Of a stretch of 64,000 bases of DNA, positions 51,025 through 60,062 are shown one piece after another (the first letter of the stretch is position 1; each line of letters starts with the position of its first letter). Below the pieces are notes generated by a model that ran no database searches, was not told the DNA's origin, and saw only the letters and a list, made by a program, of their open reading frames with translations. The DNA is from CAMPKL01 sp963805925. Its GTDB lineage: Bacteria > Acidobacteriota > Terriglobia > Bryobacterales > UBA6623. Where the stretch lies: NCBI GenBank assembly GCA_963805925.1, contig CAWDWB010000009.1, forward strand, positions 652,219-716,218. The letters are read 5' to 3'. The translations under genes were made by a program, and so were the position numbers.

Positions 51025-51492
51025 CTAACGGTTGCGGGCCGGCGGTTCGTAGGTTCCCGGCGTCGAGCGGAACGCGACGGCGATGCGGTTCCAGCCGTTG
51101 ATGGCGACGATAGCCATGGTCAGATTGGCCAACTCATCCTCGCCGAACTGCTCGCGCACGCTTTGGTACGTCTCGTCGGGAACTTGGGTCTCAGAAACCA
51201 AGGTGACGCTCTCGGTCCACTCCAAAGCGGCTCGCTCCCGCGCGCTGAAGAACGGCGTTTCGCGCCAAGCATTTAAGGCGTAGAGACGCTGCTCGGTCTC
51301 GCCTTCCGCACGGGCGTCTTTGGTGTGCATGTCGATGCAGAACGCGCAGCTATTGAGTTGCGAAGCGCGGGTCTTGATCAGGTGCAACAAAGAGGCCTCT
51401 AGCCCCGAGCGTCGCACATAGCTCTCCAAACCCAGCATGGCCTTGAGGGCGCCGGCATGAGCCGGTGCATGGAGATCGATTCTCTGTTCCAT
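51025..51492 (-). CDS. AhpD/carboxymuconolactone decarboxylase-like protein
   Basis: A 155-residue helical protein. The thiol motif C49-A-F-C52 with H56 (NSCAFCIDMHTKDAR) is the AhpD-like peroxidase or reductase centre. The spacing and the acidic helix EQRLYALNAW that follows match the carboxymuconolactone decarboxylase family. Such proteins protect against alkyl peroxides or act as small thiol enzymes. It follows the DedA gene convergently and is upstream of nothing obvious. Family call secure; physiological substrate unknown. Confidence 0.85.
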   Translation of the reverse strand: MEQRIDLHAPAHAGALKAMLGLESYVRRSGLEASLLHLIKTRASQLNSCAFCIDMHTKDARAEGETEQRLYALNAWRETPFFSARERAALEWTESVTLVSETQVPDETYQSVREQFGEDELANLTMAIVAINGWNRIAVAFRSTPGTYEPPARNR

Positions 51493-51537
51493 ATCTCCCC
51501 TCCTTTGTGTCTGAGGGATCGCTAGAGCCGGAGGAGT

Positions 51538-51978
51538 CTAGCGCGCCCCGATACGGACCGCGAACGCTTCATGGGCGCCCGGGGCCTGCTCTTCGTACCA
51601 GGCGATGAAGTCTTCAGCGACCGTCTCCATGTTGCGGAAATAGCGAGGGTCTTTGTTGCGCTCGCGCATCGCCGGCAAGATGGCCCGCAGGCGCTCGTAG
51701 GCGAACAGTAGTTCACGGCCGCTCTCGAAGAACACCGCCTTGCCGAGAACGCCCGCCGCCACAAACGAGGCGGTCATCTCCCAGTAGGAGGTCACCATGC
51801 GGTACGACTCGTTCTCGACCGACCCCGGCGGGCAAAGCTTGTCGAAATCAGCTAGCGTCTTGGGCTTGAACTCCTTCGCATACCAGCGGCGGGCGTCACG
51901 CATTCGTTCTTCGCGGCGTATCTCATACAGCCGCAGCATCAAATTTACGTCGTCGTAGGTAGCGCAAGCAGAGGACAT
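51538..51978 (-). CDS. Hypothetical helical protein
   Basis: A 146-residue soluble protein with no signal peptide or membrane helix. It is mostly helical and rich in Arg/Glu: YDDVNLMLRLYEIRREERMRDARRWYAKEF at the start (given here as separate pieces YDDVNLMLRLYEIRR and DARRWYAKEF), then SYWEMTASFVAAGVLGKAVFF and ELLFAYERLRAILPAMRE. The pattern recalls small bacterial DUF4760-like proteins, but I would not assert that. It lies 45 bp upstream of the AhpD-like gene in the same direction and could be co-transcribed with it. Confidence 0.6.
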   Translation of the reverse strand: MSSACATYDDVNLMLRLYEIRREERMRDARRWYAKEFKPKTLADFDKLCPPGSVENESYRMVTSYWEMTASFVAAGVLGKAVFFESGRELLFAYERLRAILPAMRERNKDPRYFRNMETVAEDFIAWYEEQAPGAHEAFAVRIGAR

Positions 51979-52049
51979 GCCCTCCAGAATAGCCGAATTT
52001 GCTACCGCTCAGAAAGACGTCCGCCGCGACCGCGACCGCTATCCACGGG

Positions 52050-52790
52050 TCAATCCGAGACGAGCTTCGACCTCTGGAAACGGGCCATAGCGAGAAGGAA
52101 AAGCGAGAAGTTCATGACGAGCAACGCCGCAGCAGCCGCCAACACCAGGCTCGAGGGCGACCAACTGGCGAACGCTTCCATCAACCAGACTTTCCACTCC
52201 AGCGGTGCAAACGTGCGCCCGAAAAACAGGAGAACGATCGGCAGCAACATGAACACGCTCGTAAGAGTCTGCATCGCCTGCCGCACGGTCGCCGCGCGCA
52301 GCGAGACCAGCACGCCAACCGTCGACATGATGCCGCCCACCAGCGGCGGAGCCAAGGCGATCACCAGCCAACTCGCCGCATCACGGAAGATCAGCAGCCG
52401 ACCGTGCCCGTACGCCAAATTCACCGCGATCGTTCCGGCCAGGATCGCCGTCCACGACATCAGCCAGCCATAGGTAATCGACGCCGCGATCTTGCCGAAC
52501 AGAATTGCCCGATCCGAGAGCCGGCTGGCGAGCAGCGTTTCCAACGTATGGCGTTCCCGCTCTCCGGCAAACGCATCGACGCCAACCACCAGAACGCCCA
52601 CCAACGAGAAGAAGGTAATCATCAGAATCTGCGGCGGCTCGAAGAATCCCGGCCCCATGCGTAGAGGCAGACCGACGCCGAGGATGCCGAGCGAGATCAG
52701 CGGCGCATACTTACCGGAGCCGGCCGCGGACCGCTGCGCGAGAATCTCTCGCCACTCCTTCCAAAGGACGGCACTGAAATCGGCGTTCAA
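52050..52790 (-). CDS. ABC-2 type transporter permease
   Basis: A 246-residue membrane protein with six helices, the usual ABC-2 topology. A cytosolic N-terminus (WKEWREILAQRSA) carries the coupling helix. Family features include FAGERERHTLETLLASRLSDR between helices 2 and 3, where many ABC-2 permeases have E-R-x-x-x-T-L-E-x-L-L. The start overlaps the stop of the ATPase gene by four bases. Together they form an exporter, probably for a drug, lipid or glycan, as no substrate clue is present. Confidence 0.85.
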   Translation of the reverse strand: MNADFSAVLWKEWREILAQRSAAGSGKYAPLISLGILGVGLPLRMGPGFFEPPQILMITFFSLVGVLVVGVDAFAGERERHTLETLLASRLSDRAILFGKIAASITYGWLMSWTAILAGTIAVNLAYGHGRLLIFRDAASWLVIALAPPLVGGIMSTVGVLVSLRAATVRQAMQTLTSVFMLLPIVLLFFGRTFAPLEWKVWLMEAFASWSPSSLVLAAAAALLVMNFSLFLLAMARFQRSKLVSD

Positions 52791-53743
52791 GCCGCGTCCT
52801 CCATCAACCCGAGAAATACTTCCTCCAGACTCCCTCCATCGCTGCGGACTTCCCGTATCGCCCCGCCCTGCTGCACAATCAGCGCGACCAGCGGCGCCAC
52901 GTCGGCGCCGTCCTTGAGAACCAGCGCCAGCTTACCCTTCTCCACATCCGCCTGAGCCACGGTCTCATTCCGTCGCAAAGCGCCCAGCAGAGCGTCTGAG
53001 AACCCGTCGCCTGTGATCACCGTGCGGCGGCCGCGTCTCCGCGCGCCAAGCTCGGCGGGACTGCCCGTCGCCAACAGTCTGCCTCCGCGAATCACCGCGA
53101 CTAAATCGCACAACTTCTCGGCTTCCGCCAGGTTATGCGTCGTCAAGAAGATCGTCGTGCCGTGGCCCGCGGCCACCGCGGCAAGGTCTTCGCGGAGAGC
53201 CGCGGCCGCCACCGGATCGAGACCCGCCGTCGGCTCGTCCAGAAAGATGAGCGGCGGGCGATGCAGCAGCGTGCGCGCAATGGCCAGCTTCTGCTTCATG
53301 CCGCGGCTCCATTTCCCGACGGCCTCTTGCCGCCTCTCCCACAAGCCGAGCGGCGCCAACAACTCGTGGATGCGTTCGTCTAACTGGGCCCGAGGCATGC
53401 GCGCGACGCGTCCGTAGAAACGCAGGTTCTCGTCGGCACTCAGCCGCTCATAGAGTCCGGCGTGTTCGAGCAACGCCCCGGCCCGGGCGCGGATCTCGTT
53501 GCCTTGGGTGCGGGTATCAAAACCCAGCACTTCGGCGCTTCCGCTGCTGGGTCGGATCAGCCCCAGCAACAGCCGGATGGTGGTCGTTTTCCCCGCCCCG
53601 TTCGGCCCCAGAAAACCCAATACCGAGCCCGCTGGAACCTCCAGCGTCATATCGTCCAGGGCCCGCACCGAGGCGAACTCCCGCGTTAATCCCTGGGTAC
53701 GGATCGCTAGCCCTGATCTGTCGTGAGGAACGTGACTCTCCAC
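52787..53743 (-). CDS. ABC transporter ATP-binding protein
   Basis: A 318-residue nucleotide-binding subunit. Walker A is FLGPNGAGKTTTIRLLLGL (about 44-62), the Q-loop region follows, the signature motif lies in WSRGMKQKLAIARTLLHRP, and Walker B with the catalytic Glu in LIFLDEPTAGLDP. The switch His is in FLTTHNLAEAEKLCD. The C-terminal ~80 residues form the extra beta domain seen in DrrA-like/CcmA-like exporter ATPases (LALVLKDGADVAPLVAL). It precedes and overlaps its permease. A DrrA-like multidrug or lipid exporter is the nearest functional class. Confidence 0.9.
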   Translation of the reverse strand: MESHVPHDRSGLAIRTQGLTREFASVRALDDMTLEVPAGSVLGFLGPNGAGKTTTIRLLLGLIRPSSGSAEVLGFDTRTQGNEIRARAGALLEHAGLYERLSADENLRFYGRVARMPRAQLDERIHELLAPLGLWERRQEAVGKWSRGMKQKLAIARTLLHRPPLIFLDEPTAGLDPVAAAALREDLAAVAAGHGTTIFLTTHNLAEAEKLCDLVAVIRGGRLLATGSPAELGARRRGRRTVITGDGFSDALLGALRRNETVAQADVEKGKLALVLKDGADVAPLVALIVQQGGAIREVRSDGGSLEEVFLGLMEDAA

Positions 53744-53802
53744 CCGTTCGGCGTCCGTTGGTCAGGATATCACGCGCTATCCTGCAGTCCCTCGACGCCC
53801 TC

Positions 53803-54225
53803 TCAGGAACCGCCGTTTACGTCGAGAACGGGCTTGATGTCGATGACCGGAGTTCCGTCTATCGCCTCCAGCGCGGCGATCTCGATGCAGCCTTTCTCGT
53901 CGATCTCCAGCACCTTGGCGCGGTGCAATCCGATCGGGTTGGGCCGGTCCGGCGAACGCGTCGCAAACACGCCCAACGCGGGATCGTGAACGCGGCCGCG
54001 CGGGTGAACTTGCAGCACGCCGCGGCGCGCTTCATGCAGGAAAGTAAGAATCCAAATCTCCTGTCCTGGCTCGATTCCCTCGAGTCCTTCGAGCACGGCA
54101 GGATCGATCTCCAGTCGGGCGGGAGGCGCACCTTCCCACGCTTGGCGCGGCGCGCCCTTGCGCAACTTCAACTCCGAGCGGACACAGCCGATCGGGGAAA
54201 GTTCGAAGTTTTTAGCCGTATCCAT
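53803..54225 (-). CDS. trmO: tRNA m6t6A37 methyltransferase TrmO-like (YaeB/VirR family)
   Basis: A 140-residue protein of the UPF0066/TsaA family. It uses SAM to methylate N6-threonylcarbamoyladenosine-37 in tRNA-Thr. Signatures: LSPIGCVRSELKLR at the start, IEPGQEIWILTFLHEA, then FATRSPDRPNPIGLHRAKVL, the family hallmark (R-x-P-x-R-P-N-P-I-G). It is shorter than E. coli TrmO (235 residues), lacking the C-terminal domain, as many bacterial members do. It lies 45 bp downstream of the Ser/Thr kinase gene's end, in the same direction, and 59 bp before the ABC exporter. Confidence 0.85.
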   Translation of the reverse strand: MDTAKNFELSPIGCVRSELKLRKGAPRQAWEGAPPARLEIDPAVLEGLEGIEPGQEIWILTFLHEARRGVLQVHPRGRVHDPALGVFATRSPDRPNPIGLHRAKVLEIDEKGCIEIAALEAIDGTPVIDIKPVLDVNGGS

Positions 54226-54269
54226 GTCTGCGGTGCTGCGTCTTGGGATGGGCTGACTTCCCCGCCGGT

Positions 54270-57017
54270 CTACTGCTCCCGGTCGCGGAACTCTTCGTAC
54301 CAGTTCTGGACGACGCGGATCTTGGGCGGCTCGGGCTTGCTTTGCTCGGAGGCGCCAGGCTGGATCTCGTCAAGCGATGCGATGGTGACGAAGCGCTGGC
54401 CGTCTGCGGCGACGTCGTAGGTGGGGGATGAGTTGACGGATCTAAGATCATCGGACTGGAACAGCGGCTGCGGCTGTCCTAGCGTGATGCCCTGCCCGGT
54501 GGAAACCGAAACGCTCATCAGGGTCGTGTTGTTCTGCACGTAGTACAACTCCCTGCCGTCCCTGCTCCAGCGCGGTTGGCTTCCGCCTTCCACGGACGCC
54601 AGCCATCTGCCGTCGCCGTCGGGAAATGGCCGTACATAGATCTCATCGCGCCCTGATTCGTTGGACACATACGCCACGTAGCGGCCGTCCGGGGAGAGCT
54701 TCGGATCAATTTCTCCGGCGGGCGTGCCCAGAAAGGTGACGGGCTCGGAAACCGCGCCGTCCGCCGCGAATTGCAGGTAGCGGATATCGTAGTTCCGGTC
54801 GGCTAGGCTGCCTTCTGAGTAGACCAGATAGCGCCCGTCGCGCGACCAGTCGGGAGCCGGGAGAACATCCTTCGCCTCAACCAGCACAACCGCCTCCCCG
54901 GTTCCGTCGGCCGCTTTCCGCAGCAGGCTCGATCCCTCGGCGCCCTGGAGCCAATAGACGATCTCGTCGCCTGAAGGCGACCAGGCTGGGGTTCGCTCCG
55001 GCCCCGCATCAAACGTCAAGCGAGTCTTGGTGGAACGGATCAGGTCGTGAACCCAGATGTCCAGGTTGCCGCTTTCGTTAGACATAACGGCAACCCGTTG
55101 GCCGTCGGGCGAGAGAGTGGGTAAAGTGATGTTCGCCTGCGGCTGGCCGATCGTCTCCAAGACGGCGCCGGAACGGTCTCGCCAGGCGAGGGTCCTGGTC
55201 GGCTCGGCGAACCCGACCCTGTCGAGATACGCCAGGGTGCCATTGCTAGAGACCGTAGGTGTTACCCCAGCCGTGTTAATGGGGAAGGGGGCCCCGGTCG
55301 GCTCTAGGGTCTCCAGAGAAAAAGGCCAAGCCCACAGTCCACGTCCGCCGGCGCCGAAGTCGGTGGGGCCATGGAGCAGATAGCCGTCCAACGAGTAGAC
55401 CGGTAGGCTGCCGGGACCCAGTTCGCGACGTTCCCCCGTCTCCAGATTCAATACCGCCAGTCCATGATTGGTGTCGCTGGATGATGTGGTGTAGACGAGC
55501 GCCGCCGGTCCGCTGCCCGTGGGCAAGAAATGGGGAAAGAAGGAGTAGGGCCGAGGACTGTCGCTGGAGTCGAACAGCAACTTCGGCTGGCCGCCGCGCG
55601 CGGCGATCTCATACATCTTTAGGCCCGAGGAAAACACGATGCGCTCATCGTCTGGGCTCCACGTGCCTCCCAAAAAGGCGTATTGGCCCTTATCCGGCAG
55701 CTCACAAAGCGTAATGGGCCCGCCGCCGTCGAGGGAGACTCTCTTCAACTCGTAATCGGGAGCGCCGACAGCAAAGCCAATCGTTGAGCTGCCGGGCGAC
55801 CAGAAGCCGCCAATTGCGCCTTCCGTCCCAGGGAGCTCACGGGCGGACTCGTCGCTGAGCGATCTCACCCAGAGTCCGCTTACACCGCTCGTCTCGGCGG
55901 CGTAGAAGATGTACTTGCCGTTCGGGGAGATGCGTGCCTGAGTGAGGCCTTCGGGGGCAAACGAGAAGCGGGTTACGGTCAGCTCAGGCGGGGACTGAGT
56001 CAAGTGGACCGCCAGCACGCCGAGAAAGGCCAGGGTCGTTGCGACAGCCAGCGCTTGCAGCGCTCGCTGGCGGCCTCGTCGAACGACCATGGCGTTAGGC
56101 GGCAACGCTTCGGTCGGGTTGAGCGTGTGCGCGCCTGTCATCGCCGCCGGGATCGCGCCGGTCATTTGCGATGTCCGCAGGATCGTGGAGCGACCGGACT
56201 TGAGCTTCTCGGCGAGCGTGCGCAGCTTGCGAGCAACCTCATGTGCCGTGCTGGTGCGATCGTCGCGATCTTTCGCCAAGCACTCGGCGACTAGCAACTC
56301 CAATTCCATCGGCACGCCGGCGCGGATCGACGTCAGCGGTGCGACTTCTTCGTGGACGATCTCGTAGAGCAAGGCCTGATCGTATTGGCCAAGGAAGGGC
56401 CGTTGGCCGGAGACCATCTCATACAGCACGCAGCCCAGTGACCAGACGTCAGAGCGATGATCGACATCCATGCCTTGGGCTTGTTCGGGCGACATGTAGG
56501 CGACGGTACCCATGGCCGTATCCACTTTGGTTAGTCGCGAAGCTTCTGTCAGCCGGGCCAAGCCGAAGTCCATGATCGTGGCGTGGCCTTTGGCGTCGAC
56601 CATCACGTTGGCCGGTTTGATGTCGCGGTGGACGATGCCCTTCTCATGCGCGGCGTCGAGGCCGTCGGCGACTTGGCGAGCGATATCGAGGGCGTCTTTG
56701 ATGGCGAGAGGCCCTTGGGCGATGCGGTCTTCGAGCGGCTCGCCTTCGAGGAAGGCCATCGCCAAGAAAGTCTTGCCGTCGACTTCGTCGATTTCGTGGA
56801 CGGGACAGACGTTGGAATGGTGCAGAGCGGCGGCGGCTTTGGCCTCGCGCAGGAAGCGCTCCTTAGCTTCGGCGTCGTCAAGCAGATGCTGAGCCAGGAA
56901 CTTCAGCGCGACCGTGCGTTCGAGTTTGGTGTCCTCGGCTTTGTAGACGACGCCCATGCCGCCCTCGCCGAGCTTCTCGACGATCTTGTAGTGGCTGATG
57001 GTGAAGCCGATGTGCAA
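54270..57017 (-). CDS. Membrane Ser/Thr protein kinase with C-terminal TolB-like propeller
   Basis: About 915 residues from a TTG at 57017, giving MHIGFTISHYKIVEKLGEGG, the usual start of these kinases in Acidobacteria. An ATG at 57107 would add 30 atypical residues. Kinase residues: glycine loop EKLGEGGMGVVYKAED, ATP-lysine K39 (VALKF), HRD at 130-132 (IVHRDIKPANV), DFG with D150, and GTVAYMSPEQA. One membrane helix (about 320-339) follows. The periplasmic C-terminus is a WD40/TolB propeller with repeated S-P-D-G/S-W-S-P-D motifs (LSPDGRYVAYVSNESG), probably a sensor of envelope ligands. Likely autophosphorylating signalling kinase. Confidence 0.9.
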   Translation of the reverse strand: MHIGFTISHYKIVEKLGEGGMGVVYKAEDTKLERTVALKFLAQHLLDDAEAKERFLREAKAAAALHHSNVCPVHEIDEVDGKTFLAMAFLEGEPLEDRIAQGPLAIKDALDIARQVADGLDAAHEKGIVHRDIKPANVMVDAKGHATIMDFGLARLTEASRLTKVDTAMGTVAYMSPEQAQGMDVDHRSDVWSLGCVLYEMVSGQRPFLGQYDQALLYEIVHEEVAPLTSIRAGVPMELELLVAECLAKDRDDRTSTAHEVARKLRTLAEKLKSGRSTILRTSQMTGAIPAAMTGAHTLNPTEALPPNAMVVRRGRQRALQALAVATTLAFLGVLAVHLTQSPPELTVTRFSFAPEGLTQARISPNGKYIFYAAETSGVSGLWVRSLSDESARELPGTEGAIGGFWSPGSSTIGFAVGAPDYELKRVSLDGGGPITLCELPDKGQYAFLGGTWSPDDERIVFSSGLKMYEIAARGGQPKLLFDSSDSPRPYSFFPHFLPTGSGPAALVYTTSSSDTNHGLAVLNLETGERRELGPGSLPVYSLDGYLLHGPTDFGAGGRGLWAWPFSLETLEPTGAPFPINTAGVTPTVSSNGTLAYLDRVGFAEPTRTLAWRDRSGAVLETIGQPQANITLPTLSPDGQRVAVMSNESGNLDIWVHDLIRSTKTRLTFDAGPERTPAWSPSGDEIVYWLQGAEGSSLLRKAADGTGEAVVLVEAKDVLPAPDWSRDGRYLVYSEGSLADRNYDIRYLQFAADGAVSEPVTFLGTPAGEIDPKLSPDGRYVAYVSNESGRDEIYVRPFPDGDGRWLASVEGGSQPRWSRDGRELYYVQNNTTLMSVSVSTGQGITLGQPQPLFQSDDLRSVNSSPTYDVAADGQRFVTIASLDEIQPGASEQSKPEPPKIRVVQNWYEEFRDREQ

Positions 57018-57107
57018 GACGCCGCAATTGTAGCTCTTTAGGCGTCGTGAAATGGCGTGCAGGGCGAGGTCATCTCCTGGCAGCGCTCGCTCCCAAGCCC
57101 GGCCCAT

Positions 57108-57546
57108 CGCCTTGGTAAGGGACTTCCGAAGAAGCCTTAGGCGCGGGCCGGACCCGGTTGAGCGTAGCGTCGCTCAGGCGGAAAAGATACTTACGATCGG
57201 CTGACGAAAAAGCGCCCGCTCAACTCTCCGGCTCCGTCCGCGTCTGAAAATTCGCCGGAAAGCCGCCCCCGATCTAAGCTCTCCTTCCGCCAGGGAAGGC
57301 GGGCCAAAAAATGCCCGTCACGATGGCTATTCAGAAAACAGCTTGCGAACCCGATTCCATCAGGCCATCGCGACGGGGATTCAAGAGAATGCTTGATTTG
57401 ACCCATCGAACACCCAATAGACGAGCAATCGCGGGGCCAACTCGCGCCAACTTGGCGCAAGCCGTGTTTTCAACTAGTTGGGGAAAGCGCCCGAGCGGGC
57501 ACCGTGTCGCAAGTCGAACAGCCGCGTGTCGCGGCGACTCGCTTCG
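57108..57546. other. Intergenic stretch with palindromes, no gene supported
   Basis: About 440 bp between the divergent-looking kinase start and the RNA-ligase gene's end. Two overlapping frames on opposite strands are open but show no family features. It holds a perfect inverted repeat GCGCCAA-C-TTGGCGC (57444-57458) and the perfect 10-bp palindrome CAACTAGTTG (57471-57480). Either may be a regulatory site for the kinase gene. I see no promoter consensus or RNA structure that I can name. Confidence 0.4.
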
Positions 57547-58110
57547 TTAGCAGCGATACGACACAGGTTGGTGCCGCACGTCGCCGATCGGGATCTCTTC
57601 AAGATCGGCCCAGGTCTCGTCTTCACGCTGCTGCACGAAGGTCAATGCGTCCACCGACAGACGCGCCTCACCGCCAAACTCGTGCCAACGCTCGGTCGCC
57701 AATTCGGCGAACTCCACAACTCTGTCCTCAGGAATACCCATGCACAAAGTGATGTGCGGCACGTAGGGGTAGTTCTCTTTGCACTCGAACGGTCCGGTGT
57801 TCAAGATGTCGTGCAGCGTCCGCAGTTCGTTGCGGCCTTCGTTGATGCTGAGCTTGAGAACGTGGGTTCCGGGGAATACGCTGACGCCGTCGGCCACTAC
57901 ATCGAAGGGCTCGAAGCGCTCCAAGATGGGCCGCATCTGATCCGCGCCCTCACGGGCCGAGACAGTGAGACTTCTGGGCGGCAGAATCGTCACATGCGCG
58001 CGATGAGGACACCCAGGCGTCAGTTCACACCGCAAGCCGTTTACGAATTCCGCTAGCGGACCGCTGACGTAGGCTACAACCGCGAACTGATTAATCCGCT
58101 TCGATTCCAT
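57547..58110 (-). CDS. 2'-5' RNA ligase / LigT-like cyclic phosphodiesterase
   Basis: A 187-residue cytosolic protein starting at the Met at 58110 (MESKRINQFAVVAY), behind a GGAGCG element. The two catalytic H-x-T motifs of the 2H phosphoesterase superfamily are visible: HRAHVTILPP (about residue 42) and YVPHITLCMG (about 122). Family enzymes hydrolyse or ligate 2',3'-cyclic phosphates in RNA or nucleotides. The longer frame upstream (to 58335) lacks family character. It lies 73 bp after the small conserved protein at 58184, with a hairpin between, so it may be the second gene of that unit. Confidence 0.75.
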   Translation of the reverse strand: MESKRINQFAVVAYVSGPLAEFVNGLRCELTPGCPHRAHVTILPPRSLTVSAREGADQMRPILERFEPFDVVADGVSVFPGTHVLKLSINEGRNELRTLHDILNTGPFECKENYPYVPHITLCMGIPEDRVVEFAELATERWHEFGGEARLSVDALTFVQQREDETWADLEEIPIGDVRHQPVSYRC

Positions 58111-58152
58111 TCCACGCTCCACGCCTGCGCGACCGTTGCGCGCCTCATTAGC

Positions 58153-58175
58153 TAAGGGACCCCACGGGTCCCTTA
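58153..58175. repeat. Perfect 10-bp inverted repeat between two genes
   Basis: TAAGGGACCC-CAC-GGGTCCCTTA, a perfect stem with a 3-nt loop, in the gap between the small protein gene (ends 58184) and the RNA-ligase gene (starts 58110). No T-run follows on either strand, so it is more an attenuator, processing site or operator than a classical terminator. Confidence 0.5.
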
Positions 58176-58183
58176 ATTCCATC

Positions 58184-58525
58184 CTACCGCGAAACCGTTT
58201 CCTGTACATCCACCTGTTCGTGGGTCTCAATCGTCGCTTCCTGCTCGGCGGACATCCACTGAGCAGTCTCAAAGCCCCACCAGGCGCAAACCATGGGCGG
58301 TTCGTCATCAATCTGTAAGACGTCCCCCACCCCAAGTCGGTTTACGTTTGCAGGACGATTTTCGTCCTGCAACACCTTCCAGGCTTCGTACGGGCTGTCC
58401 GCGTCGATCACCCCCGTTTCCTCGTATCGACTGTCGCGCAGGGTCATCTTGCCGGGCTTGGGAGCCTTCTCCTGGAACCCTTGCACGTAGTCCTGACGCA
58501 GCTGAAAAATCCTATACCGGGGCAT
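58184..58525 (-). CDS. Small conserved hypothetical protein
   Basis: A 113-residue soluble acidic protein of unknown function. It starts MPRYRIFQLRQDYVQGF, contains DADSPYEAWKVLQDENRP (a helix-rich middle) and VGDVLQIDDEPPMVCAWWGFE, and ends in an acidic tail ETHEQVDVQETVSR. The pattern of a YRIF-x-L-R start and a W-W-x-x-E block recurs in small Acidobacterial proteins, but I know no named function. It is read in the same direction as the following RNA-ligase gene, with the hairpin at 58153 between them. Cotranscription is possible. Confidence 0.55.
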   Translation of the reverse strand: MPRYRIFQLRQDYVQGFQEKAPKPGKMTLRDSRYEETGVIDADSPYEAWKVLQDENRPANVNRLGVGDVLQIDDEPPMVCAWWGFETAQWMSAEQEATIETHEQVDVQETVSR

Positions 58526-58585
58526 CGCGAAGGACTATTATGCTCCAAGTCGTTGGTTCGGCAACACTAAGGTTTTGATTTGTTT

Positions 58586-60043
58586 CTAGTTGGGGTTGTG
58601 TCTCAGGGCCGGTCTACCGGCGTAATAGTACCCGGCAACGAAGAGTGCTAAGAACGGCAGACTCACCCAGGCCCCCATCCACGCCGTATAGGTCATGCCG
58701 ACGGCGAAGTACGCCGCCCCCGTCAAATTGACCCAAGCCAGCCAGCCCCGCGACGGCGCGCCCGTTCGCGCCTGGCGGCCCGCTGCTCCATATTTTGCCG
58801 TCCGCTCAAACGCCGTTCGCCGCCCAAGCAATGCTTCGAGTACGGCCTGCAAGTTACTGACGGTTAAAGCGATACCCGCAGCCATCGCCGCCGGAATCAA
58901 GCCCAACGAACGCCGCCAGGCCGCCCCAAAAAGCTCCCGCTCGGCGCGCATATAGAAGAAGCCCAGCGACACCCAGGTCGCCAAGAACACCGGCAAATCG
59001 AGCAGCAGCCAAATCCAGCCCAACCGGTTGAAGCGGATCACCACCGCCGGTACGACCAGGACGGATAGCAGGGCCATAAAGATGTACGTCGCGTTCGCCG
59101 TCAGGTGCAGCCACGCTTCGGCCTTCACCTGCCAGGGCAATTTGGCCCGTAAAATTTTCGGCATCAGCTTGATCGCGGTCTGCATCAGGCCCTTCGCCCA
59201 GCGCGCTTGCTGCACCTGGAACGAGGCCATATCCTCGGGCAACTCGGACAGCACTTCCACATCGGGACGCAACACGAAGCGCCAACCCTTGAGCTGCGCG
59301 CGATAGCTCAAGTCGGCGTCTTCGGTCAGCGTGTCGCCCTGCCAGCCGCCGGCGTCGTCGATCGTCGTCCTACGCAGGATGCCCGCCGTCCCGTTGAAGT
59401 TAAACATGCGCCCGGAGCGATAACGCGCGCCCTGCTCGATCACGAAATGCCCATCCAAAAACATCGCCTGGGCTCGGGTCAGCAGCGACTTTTCGCGGTT
59501 GCTGAAGGTCCAACGCGCCTGCACACAGCCCACTTCGGCGACCGAGAAATGGCCAACCAGCTCTTTCAGGAAGTCCGGCGCCGGCCGGAAATCCGCATCG
59601 AAAATCGCGATCAACTCGCCTTGCGCGCGCTCCAGCCCCGCCGCTAACGCGCCCGCTTTGTAGCCTTCGCGGTTGTCCCTGTGCAGCAGCTCAATCGCAT
59701 GTCCCTGCGCACGCATCCGTTCGACCACAGGCGCCGCGCAAGCGGTCGTATCGTCGGTGGAATCGTCCAATACCTGGAACTCGATGCGGTCCGCCGGGTA
59801 GTCCAGCCCGCAAACCGTCTCGATCAGTTCCTCGACGACAAAGCGTTCGTTGTAGACCGGCAGTTGCACGGTGACGAACGGCAGCACGTCCGGCAAGGGC
59901 GCCGACAAGGCTTGTTGCTTCTCGTATTTCGTATAGAGCCAGAGCAACACCAGGCGGTGCGCGCCATAGACGCAAAGCGCCGCCAGCGACAGGCCATACA
60001 GCGCCAGCACGAGGGCTTCGATGGGTGGAACGTGATAGAACAA
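58586..60043 (-). CDS. Membrane GT2 glycosyltransferase (cellulose-synthase-like)
   Basis: About 485 residues from the TTG at 60043; the open frame continues to 60154 but would overlap the divergent gene at 60063. Two N-terminal hydrophobic segments (PPIEALVLALYGLSLAALCV) precede the GT-A domain: VTVQLPVYNERFV, FQVLDDSTDDT (UDP-binding Asp), IAIFDADFRPAPD (D-x-D), LTEDADLSYR and the Q-x-x-R-W motif QQARWAKGLMQT. Four C-terminal helices follow. This is the layout of processive glycan synthases and glucosylceramide-type synthases. It sits next to broken lipid-linked glycan genes at 60-64 kb, so an envelope polysaccharide role is likely. Confidence 0.8.
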   Translation of the reverse strand: MFYHVPPIEALVLALYGLSLAALCVYGAHRLVLLWLYTKYEKQQALSAPLPDVLPFVTVQLPVYNERFVVEELIETVCGLDYPADRIEFQVLDDSTDDTTACAAPVVERMRAQGHAIELLHRDNREGYKAGALAAGLERAQGELIAIFDADFRPAPDFLKELVGHFSVAEVGCVQARWTFSNREKSLLTRAQAMFLDGHFVIEQGARYRSGRMFNFNGTAGILRRTTIDDAGGWQGDTLTEDADLSYRAQLKGWRFVLRPDVEVLSELPEDMASFQVQQARWAKGLMQTAIKLMPKILRAKLPWQVKAEAWLHLTANATYIFMALLSVLVVPAVVIRFNRLGWIWLLLDLPVFLATWVSLGFFYMRAERELFGAAWRRSLGLIPAAMAAGIALTVSNLQAVLEALLGRRTAFERTAKYGAAGRQARTGAPSRGWLAWVNLTGAAYFAVGMTYTAWMGAWVSLPFLALFVAGYYYAGRPALRHNPN

Positions 60044-60062
60044 GACGGAGCTTGATTCCCGA

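Noticed and set aside
57191..57550. Two overlapping open frames on opposite strands in the kinase upstream region
   Set aside because: Neither shows family motifs, a believable start or codon patterns like neighbouring genes.
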